A DNA stretch of 64,000 bases from JAPWJZ01 sp966211335 (GTDB lineage: Bacteria; Pseudomonadota; Alphaproteobacteria; Micavibrionales; UBA2020): positions 1,116,001 to 1,180,000 of the forward strand of contig CBIHNF010000001.1 of NCBI GenBank assembly GCA_966211335.1, in the 5' to 3' direction. This document shows, piece after piece, positions 1 through 9,098 of the stretch. Positions within the stretch are counted from its first letter, which is position 1, and each line of letters opens with the position of its first letter. The position numbers and the translations under genes are program-made. The notes beneath the pieces were generated by a model. The model ran no database searches, was not told the origin of the DNA, and was given only the letters and a program-made list of their open reading frames with translations.

Positions 1-393
1 TACAACGCCAAGGAAACGGCGCTGGAGAAAGCAGCGGTGGCAGATGATAAGCACGGCAACGAATACGCCTTCCTCAAAATCCGCTACAAAAAGCCGGATA
101 GCGACGTGAGCACGCGGATGACACGCCCGATCACGCCGGAGGACGACAAGAAGTTCGACGCGCTGCCGGATGACCTCCGCTTCGCCGCCGCCGTTGCGGG
201 CTTCGGCCAGGTGCTGCGCGACAGCAAATACACCAACACGCTGACCTATGACCAGGTGATCGAGATGGCGAATGGCGCCAAGGGCAAGGACGAAATGGGC
301 TATCGCTCCGAATTCGTCAACCTCGCCCGCCTCGCCAAATCGGAAAGCGGCACCGCCAAACCGGAGCCCGTGGAAGCCGCACCGCGCCGGTAG
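1..393 (+). CDS. von Willebrand factor A-type protein, C-terminal part (5' end outside the window)
   Basis: The reading frame is open from base 1, so only the last 130 or so residues are present; a GTG at 37 is internal and not a start. The segment with AFLKIRYKKPDSD, then LRFAAAVAGFGQVLRDS and ending GYRSEFVNLARLAKS matches the C-terminal (DUF3520-like) region that follows the vWA domain in YfbK-type proteins. Those are usually secreted or membrane-attached proteins of unknown function. The vWA domain itself is not visible here. A good intrinsic terminator follows at 425-461. Confidence 0.6.
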   Translation, partial: YNAKETALEKAAVADDKHGNEYAFLKIRYKKPDSDVSTRMTRPITPEDDKKFDALPDDLRFAAAVAGFGQVLRDSKYTNTLTYDQVIEMANGAKGKDEMGYRSEFVNLARLAKSESGTAKPEPVEAAPRR

Positions 394-424
394 GAAAGAC
401 AAAAAATAAATGCTAGGCTTGGAG

Positions 425-461
425 CCGGACGGGGAACAATGCCCCGTCCGGTTTCACGTTT
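425..461 (+). terminator. Rho-independent terminator after the vWA-type gene
   Basis: A perfect 10-bp stem, CCGGACGGGG (425-434) against CCCCGTCCGG (442-451), closes on a 7-base loop and is followed by TTT and, after four bases, TTTTT. It lies 32 bases after the stop of the preceding gene and just before the ribosome-binding site of the next one. Confidence 0.8.
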
Positions 462-474
462 TTAGGGGGGCAAT

Positions 475-1068
475 ATGGCTGAAACGGTAAGATGGCAGGA
501 TAAGCTGAAAGGCGCCTTCGACCTCACCTTCCTCTTCGGCCGCGGCATTCTGCCTTTTGAAAAAGACCCGTCCAAAAAGGCCGGGCTGCAATCCCTCTGG
601 ATACCCATCCTGCTTTTGCCGCTCAGCTTTATCGCGGAATATTTCTGGCCGGGCGAGGGGCTGGAAAAACAAACGCTGCAGACCCGATACCTGATCATTG
701 CCGAAGGCGCGGTGTTGAATTTCGCCGGCGGCCTCGCCCTCCTTTGGGTCGCAACGCGCGCCTTTGACCGCCGCGACCGCTTCTGGATTACCTTTCAGGC
801 CGGCAACTGGACAAGCATTCCGCTGACGATATTGTCGCTCCCGCTGCTGCTGCTGGCGGTCGAACAATGGTATCCGCGCGCGCAGATGGACCACGTATTC
901 AATATCGTCACCTATTACGGCTTTGTCGTCGGCGCCTGCGTGTACTTTCGTGGCCTTAAAATCTGGTGGGGATTTGGCGGCTTTCTTGCCTCCGTCGCCA
1001 TTTTCATCGGCCAGAACATCCAGAACCTGTTGTTCTGGGTGAACGGCGTGCCTATCAAGTGGTGGTAG
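475..1068 (+). CDS. Unrecognised multi-pass membrane protein
   Basis: 197 residues with a charged N-terminus and about five hydrophobic segments (roughly residues 42-60, 72-92, 108-128, 142-160 and 168-190). The start is well supported by a run of six Gs (AGGGGGG) seven bases before the ATG. It sits behind a terminator, so it is probably expressed from its own promoter, and its last 14 bases overlap the end of the convergent maoC-like gene. The layout faintly resembles small Yip1-like membrane proteins, but I recognise no diagnostic motif and assign no function. Confidence 0.6.
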   Translation: MAETVRWQDKLKGAFDLTFLFGRGILPFEKDPSKKAGLQSLWIPILLLPLSFIAEYFWPGEGLEKQTLQTRYLIIAEGAVLNFAGGLALLWVATRAFDRRDRFWITFQAGNWTSIPLTILSLPLLLLAVEQWYPRAQMDHVFNIVTYYGFVVGACVYFRGLKIWWGFGGFLASVAIFIGQNIQNLLFWVNGVPIKWW

Positions 1069-1519
1069 TACGCCGCGGCACCATCACGATGGTTTGCGAC
1101 TCCAGCACCTTTTTGCCGTCCTGATTGAGCGTCGTGTTCCGGCAGCGCATCACGCCCTGCGCGGGGTTTTTCTCCGACGGGCGCAGCTCCAGGATTTCGC
1201 CTTCAAGGCGCAGTGTGTCACCGGGCTTCACAGGGCGCAGCCAGTTCATTTTCTCGACGCTGCGGCCCAACATGCCGCCCTTCATTTTCGGGCTCGCCTC
1301 GATAATCAGCCGCATGGTCAAGGCCGCGGTATGCCAGCCGCTGGCGATCAACCCGCCGAAGGGCGAGTCTTTCGCGGCGGCAGGGTCGATGTGGAAAAAC
1401 TGCGGGTCGAACTTTTCGGCAAAGGCAATCACCTCGGCTTCCGTCACCGCAATCGGCCCCGCGCCAAAGGTCTGGCCCACCGCCAAGTCTTCCATATAGA
1501 AAAATTCATCTGTTTTCAT
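1055..1519 (-). CDS. MaoC-family dehydratase (R-specific enoyl-CoA hydratase-like)
   Basis: 154 residues from the ATG at 1519. A longer frame to 1612 exists, but the homologous part starts at MKTDEFFYMEDL. Family features are the N-terminal FYMEDLAVGQTF, the hydratase-2 signature around AFAEKFDPQFFHID (catalytic Asp and His), and GLIASGWHTAALTMRL, all of the single hot-dog fold. The family adds water to trans-2-enoyl-CoA. It is transcribed away from a large acyl-CoA dehydrogenase 135 bp upstream, which fits a shared role in acyl-CoA catabolism. The true substrate cannot be read from sequence. Confidence 0.85.
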   Translation of the reverse strand: MKTDEFFYMEDLAVGQTFGAGPIAVTEAEVIAFAEKFDPQFFHIDPAAAKDSPFGGLIASGWHTAALTMRLIIEASPKMKGGMLGRSVEKMNWLRPVKPGDTLRLEGEILELRPSEKNPAQGVMRCRNTTLNQDGKKVLESQTIVMVPRRTTTT

Positions 1520-1654
1520 GCCTGCAGCATATAGGCGGCAGTGGCGGAATTTCCAGCAAAAGAATTCGGCGTCGTTATGGCAACAAACCTTGAGAAATCT
1601 GCCAACCGGCATGATTCCTTTGCTAACGTAATCAAAAGTTTAAGGAGCAAGACC

Positions 1655-3571
1655 ATGCCGACCTATAAAGCCCCGTTGGATGATATGCGCTTCGTGCTGA
1701 ACGAGGTGCTGCAGGTTGAAAGCCTGAAGGAAATTCGCGACTTTGAATCGGTCGATGCCGCGACCATCAACCAGTTTCTGGAAGAAACCGCGCGGCTGGC
1801 CGAAAACGTCTTGTTCCCGCTCAACATCACCGGCGACCATGAAGGCTGCCACCACGACCGCGACGCCAAAACGGTAACGACGCCGAAGGGTTTCAAGGAA
1901 GCCTACAAACAGTTCTGCGAGGCGGGCCTGCCGGGCTTCGCCTGCGACCCCAAATACGGCGGGCTCGGCATGCCTGTGGTCGTCAACACCGCGCTGTCGG
2001 AAATGTTCTGCTCCGCCAACCTTGCTTTCGGTATGTACCCGGGTCTGTCGCACGGCGCGTATAATGCGCTGCATACCTATGGCACCGATGCGCAGAAAGA
2101 CCAGTTCCTGCCCAAACTCGTTTCTGGCGAATGGTCCGGCACCATGTGCCTGACCGAACCGCAATGCGGCACCGACCTTGGCCTGATTAAAACGAAAGCC
2201 GTGAAGCAGGCGGACGGCAGCTATGCCATCACCGGCACGAAAATTTTCATCTCCGCCGGCGAGCATGACCTGACCTCCAACATCCTGCACCTTGTGCTGG
2301 CAAAAATTGACGACCCGACAACGCCCGCAGGCGTCAAAGGCATCAGCCTTTTCATCGTACCGAAATTCCTGCCGACGGCGGATAACCAGCCCGGCGCCCG
2401 CAACCCCGCGTTCTGCGGCCGCATCGAAGAGAAAATGGGCATCCATGCCAACTCCACCTGCGAGATCAACCTAGAAGGCGCCACCGGCTGGCTGATTGGC
2501 GAGGCGCATAAAGGCATGCGCGCCATGTTCGTGATGATGAACGAAGCGCGGCTGGGCGTGGGCCTGCAGGGCCTTGGCCTTTCGGAAGTGGCCTATCAAA
2601 ACGGCCTCGCCTATGCGCTTGACCGCAAGCAGGGCCAGCCGATTGACCAGAAGCCGAGCGATGAAAACCTTGGCAAATCCGCTGTCGCGATTATCACCCA
2701 CCCCGATGTGCGCCGCGAACTGCTGACCGTGAAGGCGCAGGCGGAAGCGGGCCGCATGCTGGCCTATTGGGTTTCCATGCAGCTGGACCACTACCAGAAA
2801 CACAGCGATGAAAAAGTGCGCAACAAGGCAAAACGCCTGGTCGACCTGCTCATCCCCGTCATGAAGGCGCATTTCACCGACAACGCGGTCGATAATACCA
2901 ACTCCGCGATGCAGGTGTTTGGCGGCCACGGGTACATCAAGGAACACGGCGTCGAGCAATATAACCGCGACGCGCGCATCACACGGCTTTATGAAGGCAC
3001 CAACGGCATTCAGGCGCTGGACCTTATCGGCCGCAAGTTGATGAAGGAAAATCTCCTCGGCACCTACCTTGACGAAGTGGGCAAGGATTTGCTGGACGGA
3101 TTGAAATCCGGCGTCTCGCCGCGCCTTATCTGGCGCCTGGCGCATAACGCCTGGTTCCGCGTGTGGAAACATACCTTCAAGCTGCGCACGCGCGCCGCCT
3201 GGGCCATGCTGATGGGCAACTTCGGTTTCAAGAACATGATCGGCGGCGTGATGGTCGATGCGGGCGCGATGGCGACCGATTACCTGAAGCTGCTCAGCTA
3301 TGTCGTCATGGCGCATATGTGGCTGAAAATGGAAATCACCGCGCGTCATCGCTTGAATGAAAAGCCGGAAGGCGCGGCTTTCTATGAAACCAAAATCAAG
3401 ACCGCGCGTTTCTACTTCGACCGCATCCTGCCCATGGCGCGCGCCCATTCCCGCGCGATTGGCCGCGGCAGCCGCTCCATGATGGCGATCGCGCCGGAAA
3501 ACTTTGCGCACGGCCAGACCACCATCGGCGAAAAAACCTGGGTGCGCCCTGTCGCCGAGAAAAAAGCCTGA
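1655..3571 (+). CDS. Acyl-CoA dehydrogenase, large (DmdC/FadE-like) form
   Basis: 638 residues. The start at 1655 (MPTYKAPLDDMRF) has AAGGAG eight bases upstream; an in-frame extension to 1541 lacks family similarity. The N-terminal PLDDMRFVLNEVL is typical of the large acyl-CoA dehydrogenases with an extra C-terminal domain, such as methylmercaptopropionyl-CoA dehydrogenase DmdC. CLTEPQCGTDLG near residue 164 is the flavin/substrate loop, and RLYEGTNGIQALDLIGRK near 444 carries the catalytic Glu. About 180 residues follow, the expected accessory domain. It oxidises an acyl-CoA to the enoyl-CoA using FAD. The divergent MaoC-type hydratase could act on the product. Chain-length preference is unknown. 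Confidence 0.88.
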   Translation: MPTYKAPLDDMRFVLNEVLQVESLKEIRDFESVDAATINQFLEETARLAENVLFPLNITGDHEGCHHDRDAKTVTTPKGFKEAYKQFCEAGLPGFACDPKYGGLGMPVVVNTALSEMFCSANLAFGMYPGLSHGAYNALHTYGTDAQKDQFLPKLVSGEWSGTMCLTEPQCGTDLGLIKTKAVKQADGSYAITGTKIFISAGEHDLTSNILHLVLAKIDDPTTPAGVKGISLFIVPKFLPTADNQPGARNPAFCGRIEEKMGIHANSTCEINLEGATGWLIGEAHKGMRAMFVMMNEARLGVGLQGLGLSEVAYQNGLAYALDRKQGQPIDQKPSDENLGKSAVAIITHPDVRRELLTVKAQAEAGRMLAYWVSMQLDHYQKHSDEKVRNKAKRLVDLLIPVMKAHFTDNAVDNTNSAMQVFGGHGYIKEHGVEQYNRDARITRLYEGTNGIQALDLIGRKLMKENLLGTYLDEVGKDLLDGLKSGVSPRLIWRLAHNAWFRVWKHTFKLRTRAAWAMLMGNFGFKNMIGGVMVDAGAMATDYLKLLSYVVMAHMWLKMEITARHRLNEKPEGAAFYETKIKTARFYFDRILPMARAHSRAIGRGSRSMMAIAPENFAHGQTTIGEKTWVRPVAEKKA

Positions 3572-3593
3572 GACATTTGAACGGATAAACGCC

Positions 3594-5660
3594 ATGAAAA
3601 AATTCTGCATCTTCCTGCTGGTTCTGGCGCTGCTCATCGGCGGCGCAATATTTGCGCTGACGCAGTATATTTCGGTCGATGAAGTGCAAAAACGCGTCAT
3701 CACCGCCGTGAAAGAAAAGACGGGACGTGACCTTGCCTTCACCAGCATGCGCTTCGGCCTTGTGCCCAACATCGGTCTGCGGTTGAAAGATGTCACGCTG
3801 ACCAACCCCGGCTGGGCCGCCGACAAAACCATGATCACGCTGGGTGAATTGAACCTCGGCCTTGCCTTGAAGCCTTTGTTCAGCAAGCAGATTGAAGTGA
3901 CGCGCTTCGTGCTCGACCATCCTGTCATCCATCTGGAAGTGTCGGCGGATGGCAAGAAAAGCTGGGAATTTTCGGCACTGAAGGCCAAGGAACAACCGGC
4001 GGAAAAAGCCGGCAAGGCGCCCGAAGCCAATATCACCAAGGACCTCGGCTTTAAATTCAGCCAGTTTGAAATCAAGAAGGGCACGCTGACCTTCGTTGAC
4101 CGCCAGAAGGGCACCAATGTCTCTTTAAACGAAATTGACGCCGTGGTGAAATACCCGGATCTCGCCAGCGCGCTGCAGGTGGATGGCACTGTCATTTACC
4201 ACGACAAGCGCGTGAATGTTTTCGCCAGCCTTGATGCGCCGATTGATTTCCTCAACGGCAAACCCTCCCCCGGCAACCTGAACGTTAAAACATCGGACTT
4301 TGACACCAAGCTGGAAGGCCGCCTTGCCACCACCGGCACCATGCTGAACGGCAAGATTGATACGAATGTGTCATCGCTTTCCAACACCGTCGGCTGGCTG
4401 AAGGGCGCGAAGCCGCAAGCAATGCCATTTGAAAAAGTTTCTTTTGCCTCTGCCGCGCAGGCGACAGGCGCGGGCCTCACGCTAAACGGCGCCTCCCTGA
4501 CGCTGGATGAAGTGCAGGCGAAGGGCAATGTCTACCTTGGCTATGGCGGCGCGAAGCCGCTGCTAAAGGCGAAAGTTTCCGTCAACAAGCTGAATCTCGA
4601 CCGCTTCACCGGCCATGCCGAAGAAGCACGTGCAGGGGAAGCGGCCGTGAAGAAAGCCGCGCCGCAGGAAGGCTGGGACAATACGCCCATCGACTTCAGC
4701 GGCTTGAAGACGCTGGATGCGGATATGACGCTGCAGACGCAAGGTTTCTCCCTCCGCGGTGCGGATGTCGGGCCCAGCACATTGTCCGTGCAACTGGCGG
4801 ATGGCAGCCTGCATGCAAAATCATCGGAAGCAACGCTGTTCGGCGGCGCCTTTTCATCGGATGTGACCGTCATCGCGGCGGCAACGCCCGCGCTCGCTTT
4901 TAAATTCAATATGAAAGATGTGCAGACGAAACCGCTGCTAACCACCTTCGCCGATTTCAAAAAGATGAGCGGCACGGTGGACGCCTCGGTCGATGTCTCG
5001 GCCAATGGCAAAAGCCAGAAGGCGATCGTTGAATCGCTGGCAGGCTCCGGCGCTGTGACCTTCCACAACGGTACGCTCGAAGGCATCGACCTTGTGAATA
5101 TCGCGCAGGCGATTGAATCGCGCCTTGGTGAAATGGGCATCGGCAATGGCAAGACGGAATTCGTCGACCTTGGCGGCACCTTTACCATCAAGACCGGCAT
5201 CGCCCATAACGAAGACCTGAAAATGCGCGGGCCGCTGGTGCAGGCGACGGGTTCGGGTGACGTCAACCTGCCACTGAAACGCGTCGACTACCGCGTCATG
5301 CCGCTGCTGACGGCATCTGCCAAAACCGAAGGCGCCAAAGGCGTTGTGGTGCCGGTGGATATCCGCGGGCCGTTCAATAACATCAAGGTGAAGCCGGATT
5401 ACAAGGGTGCCATTCAGGGCATCCTCGACCATCCGGAGGACGCGAAAGCCGCGATTAAAAACGTGCGCGAAAAGGGCAAGACGATCTTGCAGGATCTCCG
5501 CAAGGATCCCAAGAACGCGCTTGGCAATTTGCTCGGCGGCGGCTTGTTCGGCAAGAAGCAGGCAACGCCGGAAGTGGCGCCTGAAAATGCGCCGATAGAT
5601 AGTCCGCCCGCTGAAACCGCGCCGGAACAAACGCCTTCTGGCCCAGTAACCACACCGTAA
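3594..5660 (+). CDS. AsmA-family protein
   Basis: 688 residues from the ATG at 3594. One N-terminal membrane segment (about residues 5-25, CIFLLVLALLIGGAIFAL) is followed by a long periplasmic region with the repetitive beta-strand pattern of AsmA/TamB-type proteins. It opens with the AsmA motif TGRDLAFTSMRFGLVPNIGL, and the C-terminal AsmA_2-like part runs to about residue 610. The tail is low-complexity (Pro, Ala, Glu). AsmA-like proteins are thought to form lipid-transfer bridges between inner and outer membrane. It lies 22 bases after the dehydrogenase and 5 bases before yihY, so it is probably cotranscribed with both. Confidence 0.8.
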   Translation: MKKFCIFLLVLALLIGGAIFALTQYISVDEVQKRVITAVKEKTGRDLAFTSMRFGLVPNIGLRLKDVTLTNPGWAADKTMITLGELNLGLALKPLFSKQIEVTRFVLDHPVIHLEVSADGKKSWEFSALKAKEQPAEKAGKAPEANITKDLGFKFSQFEIKKGTLTFVDRQKGTNVSLNEIDAVVKYPDLASALQVDGTVIYHDKRVNVFASLDAPIDFLNGKPSPGNLNVKTSDFDTKLEGRLATTGTMLNGKIDTNVSSLSNTVGWLKGAKPQAMPFEKVSFASAAQATGAGLTLNGASLTLDEVQAKGNVYLGYGGAKPLLKAKVSVNKLNLDRFTGHAEEARAGEAAVKKAAPQEGWDNTPIDFSGLKTLDADMTLQTQGFSLRGADVGPSTLSVQLADGSLHAKSSEATLFGGAFSSDVTVIAAATPALAFKFNMKDVQTKPLLTTFADFKKMSGTVDASVDVSANGKSQKAIVESLAGSGAVTFHNGTLEGIDLVNIAQAIESRLGEMGIGNGKTEFVDLGGTFTIKTGIAHNEDLKMRGPLVQATGSGDVNLPLKRVDYRVMPLLTASAKTEGAKGVVVPVDIRGPFNNIKVKPDYKGAIQGILDHPEDAKAAIKNVREKGKTILQDLRKDPKNALGNLLGGGLFGKKQATPEVAPENAPIDSPPAETAPEQTPSGPVTTP

Positions 5661-5665
5661 TCGTC

Positions 5666-7000
5666 TTGAAACTGAAGATCAAACAGATACCGGATACGCT
5701 TTTCGACAAGGTCTTCTCGGCCGGGCTGCAGCCGCGCACGCTGGTGGGCAAATTCTTCATCCGCCTCCTGCGCCTCTGCATCGCCGTGACTCGCGATATG
5801 GGGGAGGGGCGGTATAACGAGCGCGCCGCCAGCCTTGCCTATACGACGCTATTATCCTTCGCGCCGCTGCTGGCGATTACCTTCTCCGTCATGAAGGGCT
5901 TTGGCGCGAATGACCAGCTGCGGCCCTTCCTGCAAAAATTCCTCGAGCCCCTCGGCGCGCAAAGCGCTGAGATTGCCGACAAGCTGTCCGGCTTCGTCGA
6001 AAATATTTCCGTCGGCGTCCTCGGCGCGCTTGGCGTTGCACTGCTGATCTACGGCGTGATTTCGATGATGCAGAAGATCGAGGAAGCGTTCAACGATATC
6101 TGGCGCGTGCCGGATGCGCGGTCCTTCCTGCACCGCTTGCGCGATTATCTGGCCGTGCTGCTGATCGGCCCTTTGTTCCTGTTCCTTTCCGTCGCCATGA
6201 CCGCCATGGTGCGCCATGCCGATATCGCCTACCGCTGGCTGAACATCGATATCGTCAATTCGTCGATGGAAAAAGTTTTCAGCCTTGTGCCCTACTTGCT
6301 GTTCATGTTGGCCTTCGCCGCGCTTTATATGTTCATGCCGAACACGAAGGTGAAATGGATGCCGGCGCTCGCCGCCGGATTCCTGACCGGGCTTATCTGG
6401 AAGATTCTGGGTCTGTTGTTCGGTATCTTTGTCGCGAGTTCCGCGAGCTATGCCGCCATCTATTCCGCCTTCGCCGCCATCGTGCTTCTGATGATATGGG
6501 TTTACATGGGCTGGCTCACCGTGCTGGCGGGGGCTGCCATTGCCTATTATATCCAGAACCCGTCGAACCAGTCGCTGTCCCGCCGCATCCGCAACGTCAG
6601 CCTGCGGGTAAAGGAAAAACTGGCGCTGCAGATCTGCGGGGAGATTGGCCATGCTTTTTACAAGGCGGGCCACGGCCTCACCCTCGCGCAGCTGGCCCTG
6701 CGCCTTGGCGTTCCCGCGATGATTGTCTTTGACGTCGTCGAGGATCTCGCCACCGAAAAAATCCTCATCGCGGCGGGGGACGAGGCGCATTACATTCCCG
6801 CCGTGCCGTTTGATGCGACCAGCGCTGCCGAATTGATCGGCCGCATCCGCGCCGCCGATGAAATCGGGATGCTGCAGCTGGTGCGCATCAAGGGCTTTCC
6901 CGGTGTCGAAAACGCGGTGGAATTATCGAACAAGGCGCTGCAGCAATCGCTCGGCGGCATCACATTAAAACAACTGGCATTAGGGAGCGAAGAGAAGTGA
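5666..7000 (+). CDS. YihY/BrkB-family inner-membrane protein with C-terminal extension
   Basis: 444 residues starting at a TTG five bases after asmA. No strong Shine-Dalgarno is visible, so translational coupling is likely and the start is uncertain. The family core holds MGEGRYNERAASLAYTTLLS and six hydrophobic segments up to GAAIAYYIQNP (about residues 40-295). The following 140 residues are soluble. They include AQLALRLGVPAMIVFDVVED, which looks like a winged-helix element seen in some family members. The family was once named ribonuclease BN, but that activity belongs to RNase Z, and its real function is unsettled. The stop overlaps the purB start by four bases (GTGA). Confidence 0.82.
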   Translation: MKLKIKQIPDTLFDKVFSAGLQPRTLVGKFFIRLLRLCIAVTRDMGEGRYNERAASLAYTTLLSFAPLLAITFSVMKGFGANDQLRPFLQKFLEPLGAQSAEIADKLSGFVENISVGVLGALGVALLIYGVISMMQKIEEAFNDIWRVPDARSFLHRLRDYLAVLLIGPLFLFLSVAMTAMVRHADIAYRWLNIDIVNSSMEKVFSLVPYLLFMLAFAALYMFMPNTKVKWMPALAAGFLTGLIWKILGLLFGIFVASSASYAAIYSAFAAIVLLMIWVYMGWLTVLAGAAIAYYIQNPSNQSLSRRIRNVSLRVKEKLALQICGEIGHAFYKAGHGLTLAQLALRLGVPAMIVFDVVEDLATEKILIAAGDEAHYIPAVPFDATSAAELIGRIRAADEIGMLQLVRIKGFPGVENAVELSNKALQQSLGGITLKQLALGSEEK

Positions 7001-8295
7001 TACCCCGTTTTACCCGCAAGGACATGGCCGACATCTGGGAACCCGAAAACCGCTTCCGCCTCTGGCTCGAAGTCGAGCTCGCCGCCTGCGAAGCGCAGGC
7101 GCAACTCGGCGTCATTCCGAAAGACGCCCCCGCCAAAATCCGCAAGAAGGCAAATTTCAACGTCGCCCGCATCGATGAGATCGAGCGCGAGGTGAAGCAT
7201 GATGTTATCGCCTTCCTCACCTCCGTCGCCGAATATGTCGGCAAGGAATCGCGCTTTATCCACGTCGGCATGACATCGAGCGATGTGATTGACACCGCTT
7301 TCGCGCTGCAGCTGGGCCAGGCCTCCGATATCATCATTGCCGGGCTTGATAAACTTCTCGCCGCCCTCAAAAAACGTGCGCAGGAGCATAAAAACACGCT
7401 CTGCATCGGCCGCAGCCACGGCATCCATGCGGAGCCGACCAGCTTTGGCCTGAAGCTCGCGGGGCATTACGCCGCCTTCCACCGTTGCAAACAGCGCATG
7501 ATCGCCGCCAAGGCGGAAGTCTCCACCTGCGCTATTTCCGGCGCCGTCGGCACCTTCGCCACCATCGACCCGCGCGTCGAGGCTTATGTGGCGAAGAAGC
7601 TGGGCCTCAAAGCCGAAACCGTGTCAACGCAGATCATCCCGCGCGACCGCCATGCGGCCTTCTTCTCCGCACTCGGCGTCGTCGCTTCCTGCATCGAAAA
7701 CCTCGCAACCGAAATCCGCCACCTGCAGCGCACCGAGGTGCGGGAGGTCGAGGAATTCTTCAGCCCCGGGCAGAAGGGTTCCTCCGCCATGCCGCACAAA
7801 CGCAACCCTGTGCTGTCGGAAAACCTCACCGGCCTCTCGCGCCTCATTCGCTCTTCCGTCATTCCCGCGCTTGAAAACGTCACGACATGGCACGAGCGCG
7901 ATATTTCCCACTCCTCCGTCGAGCGTGTCATCGCGCCCGATACCACCATCCTCATGGATTTCGCACTCAACCGCCTGACCGGCGTCATCGATAAATTGCT
8001 CATCTACCCCGACCGCATGATGAAGAATCTGGAGAGCATGAAGGGCCTCGTCTTCTCGCAGGCAACGCTGCTGGCGCTGGCCGACAGCGGCATGAGCCGG
8101 GAAGATGCCTACCGCGTCGTACAGGGCAACGCCATGCAGGTCTGGGAGGGTAAGGGCGATTTCAAATCGCTGCTCGCCGCCGACCCCGTGGTCAAAAAGG
8201 CGCTGAAGCCCGCCGCGCTCGACAAGGTTTTCGATTACAGCCGCTACACCAAACACACCGGCAAAATCGTCGACCGCGCGCTAAAGGCGGCCTGA
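6997..8295 (+). CDS. purB: Adenylosuccinate lyase
   Basis: 432 residues, GTG start overlapping the preceding stop (GTGA), with GGGAGCGAAGAG just upstream. It is a fumarase/aspartase-superfamily lyase: HVGMTSSDVIDTAFALQL is conserved region 1, IGRSHGIHAEPTSFGLK holds the catalytic His, and the signature loop GQKGSSAMPHKRNPV carries the catalytic Ser. It cleaves fumarate from SAICAR and from adenylosuccinate in purine synthesis. Length (about 430-435) and motif order are normal for the short PurB subfamily. No other purine gene is nearby. Confidence 0.97.
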   Translation: MIPRFTRKDMADIWEPENRFRLWLEVELAACEAQAQLGVIPKDAPAKIRKKANFNVARIDEIEREVKHDVIAFLTSVAEYVGKESRFIHVGMTSSDVIDTAFALQLGQASDIIIAGLDKLLAALKKRAQEHKNTLCIGRSHGIHAEPTSFGLKLAGHYAAFHRCKQRMIAAKAEVSTCAISGAVGTFATIDPRVEAYVAKKLGLKAETVSTQIIPRDRHAAFFSALGVVASCIENLATEIRHLQRTEVREVEEFFSPGQKGSSAMPHKRNPVLSENLTGLSRLIRSSVIPALENVTTWHERDISHSSVERVIAPDTTILMDFALNRLTGVIDKLLIYPDRMMKNLESMKGLVFSQATLLALADSGMSREDAYRVVQGNAMQVWEGKGDFKSLLAADPVVKKALKPAALDKVFDYSRYTKHTGKIVDRALKAA

Positions 8296-8438
8296 ACTGG
8301 CTGAAAAATAACGGCAATTCGGCAATCTGTCGCTGTTTACATATTATTCATGTAATTCGGCGATAATATGCCATACGTTTTTAAATCCGCGAACACCTTA
8401 TATAAGGGCGCGGCGATCGGGCAAACGAGGGCAGTTTC

Positions 8439-9041
8439 ATGAAATCCATTTTTGGCGGCACAGATAACAGCAACGAGAATGCCAAGCCCGAAAAGCCTGA
8501 AATGACAGCCGCTGACTGGATCATCGCCCAGCAGATGGACCCGAAAACCGAAGCCGCGACGCTGGCGACGCTGAAAGCGCCGGAGATGGACGCCGATAAG
8601 GGCCCGACCGCCGCCGACTGGATACGCGCCCAAGGCATGGATGCCGAGACGGAGCGCAGCATGCTGGCAATTTTGCAGCGTGACACCGGCCCCGCCGCCG
8701 CCGCCGATGCCTGGATGCAGGGGCAGGTGATGGGCGAGATTAAAACGAACACCAGCGGCGGTGCCACCGCCGCCGACTGGATACGCGCGCAAGGCATGGA
8801 CCCCGCGGTCGAACAGCACATGATGGAAACAATCTACGGCAAGGCGGGGCCGAAGGAAACGCCGGCCGTCGAAAGTCCTTCAGGAACGTCGAAGGGCGCT
8901 TTTGTGAAGGGTCTCATCCAGAAGGCCTTCAACTTCGGTTCCGCGAAAAAAGACGGTGCCGCACCCGCCGTGGTGGCGACAGCAAAATCCACCGCCACCG
9001 TAACCGCTTCCAGCCCCAAGCAAAAAACCCCCGGCGCCTGA
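8439..9041 (+). CDS. Unrecognised protein with repeated AADW-type motif
   Basis: 200 residues, no signal peptide or membrane segment. The motif TAADWI-AQ-MD, followed by a helical stretch such as AETERSMLAIL, appears with its Trp at residues 27, 61 and 114. A degenerate copy (AAADAWMQGQVMG) has its Trp at 92. Spacing is therefore irregular (34, 31, 22). The last third is basic and rich in Ala, Lys and Thr and is probably disordered. Copies 2 and 4 are almost identical at the DNA level (8607-8641 and 8766-8800), which indicates recent internal duplication. The pattern suggests tandem short linear binding motifs, but I know no family for it. It is monocistronic between purB and recO. Confidence 0.65.
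   Translation: MKSIFGGTDNSNENAKPEKPEMTAADWIIAQQMDPKTEAATLATLKAPEMDADKGPTAADWIRAQGMDAETERSMLAILQRDTGPAAAADAWMQGQVMGEIKTNTSGGATAADWIRAQGMDPAVEQHMMETIYGKAGPKETPAVESPSGTSKGAFVKGLIQKAFNFGSAKKDGAAPAVVATAKSTATVTASSPKQKTPGA
8607..8641 (+). repeat. 35-bp direct repeat, copy 1 (AADW motif 2)
   Basis: This segment and 8766-8800 are the same except for one base (C versus G within the GCGC-CAAGG part). Both encode the TAADWIRAQGMD motif in frame. Such nucleotide identity exceeds what protein conservation would need and points to a recent duplication. Confidence 0.85.
8766..8800 (+). repeat. 35-bp direct repeat, copy 2 (AADW motif 4)
   Basis: Partner of the repeat at 8607-8641, 159 bases downstream in the same frame, with a single mismatch. 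The intervening degenerate copy at about 8695-8725 has diverged much further. Confidence 0.85.
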
Positions 9042-9098
9042 CATTTCCCGTTGTTTTTTAAGCTGCGATAGGCCGCCCGCGCGTGCTAGAATTTGCGT

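Noticed and set aside
2471..4195. 574-codon open frame opposite the acyl-CoA dehydrogenase and AsmA genes
   Set aside because: Composition changes abruptly and it crosses two real genes; an antisense artefact.
5666..7000. Annotation of the YihY-like protein as ribonuclease BN
   Set aside because: The RNase BN activity was traced to another protein (RNase Z); this family is a membrane protein of unsettled role.
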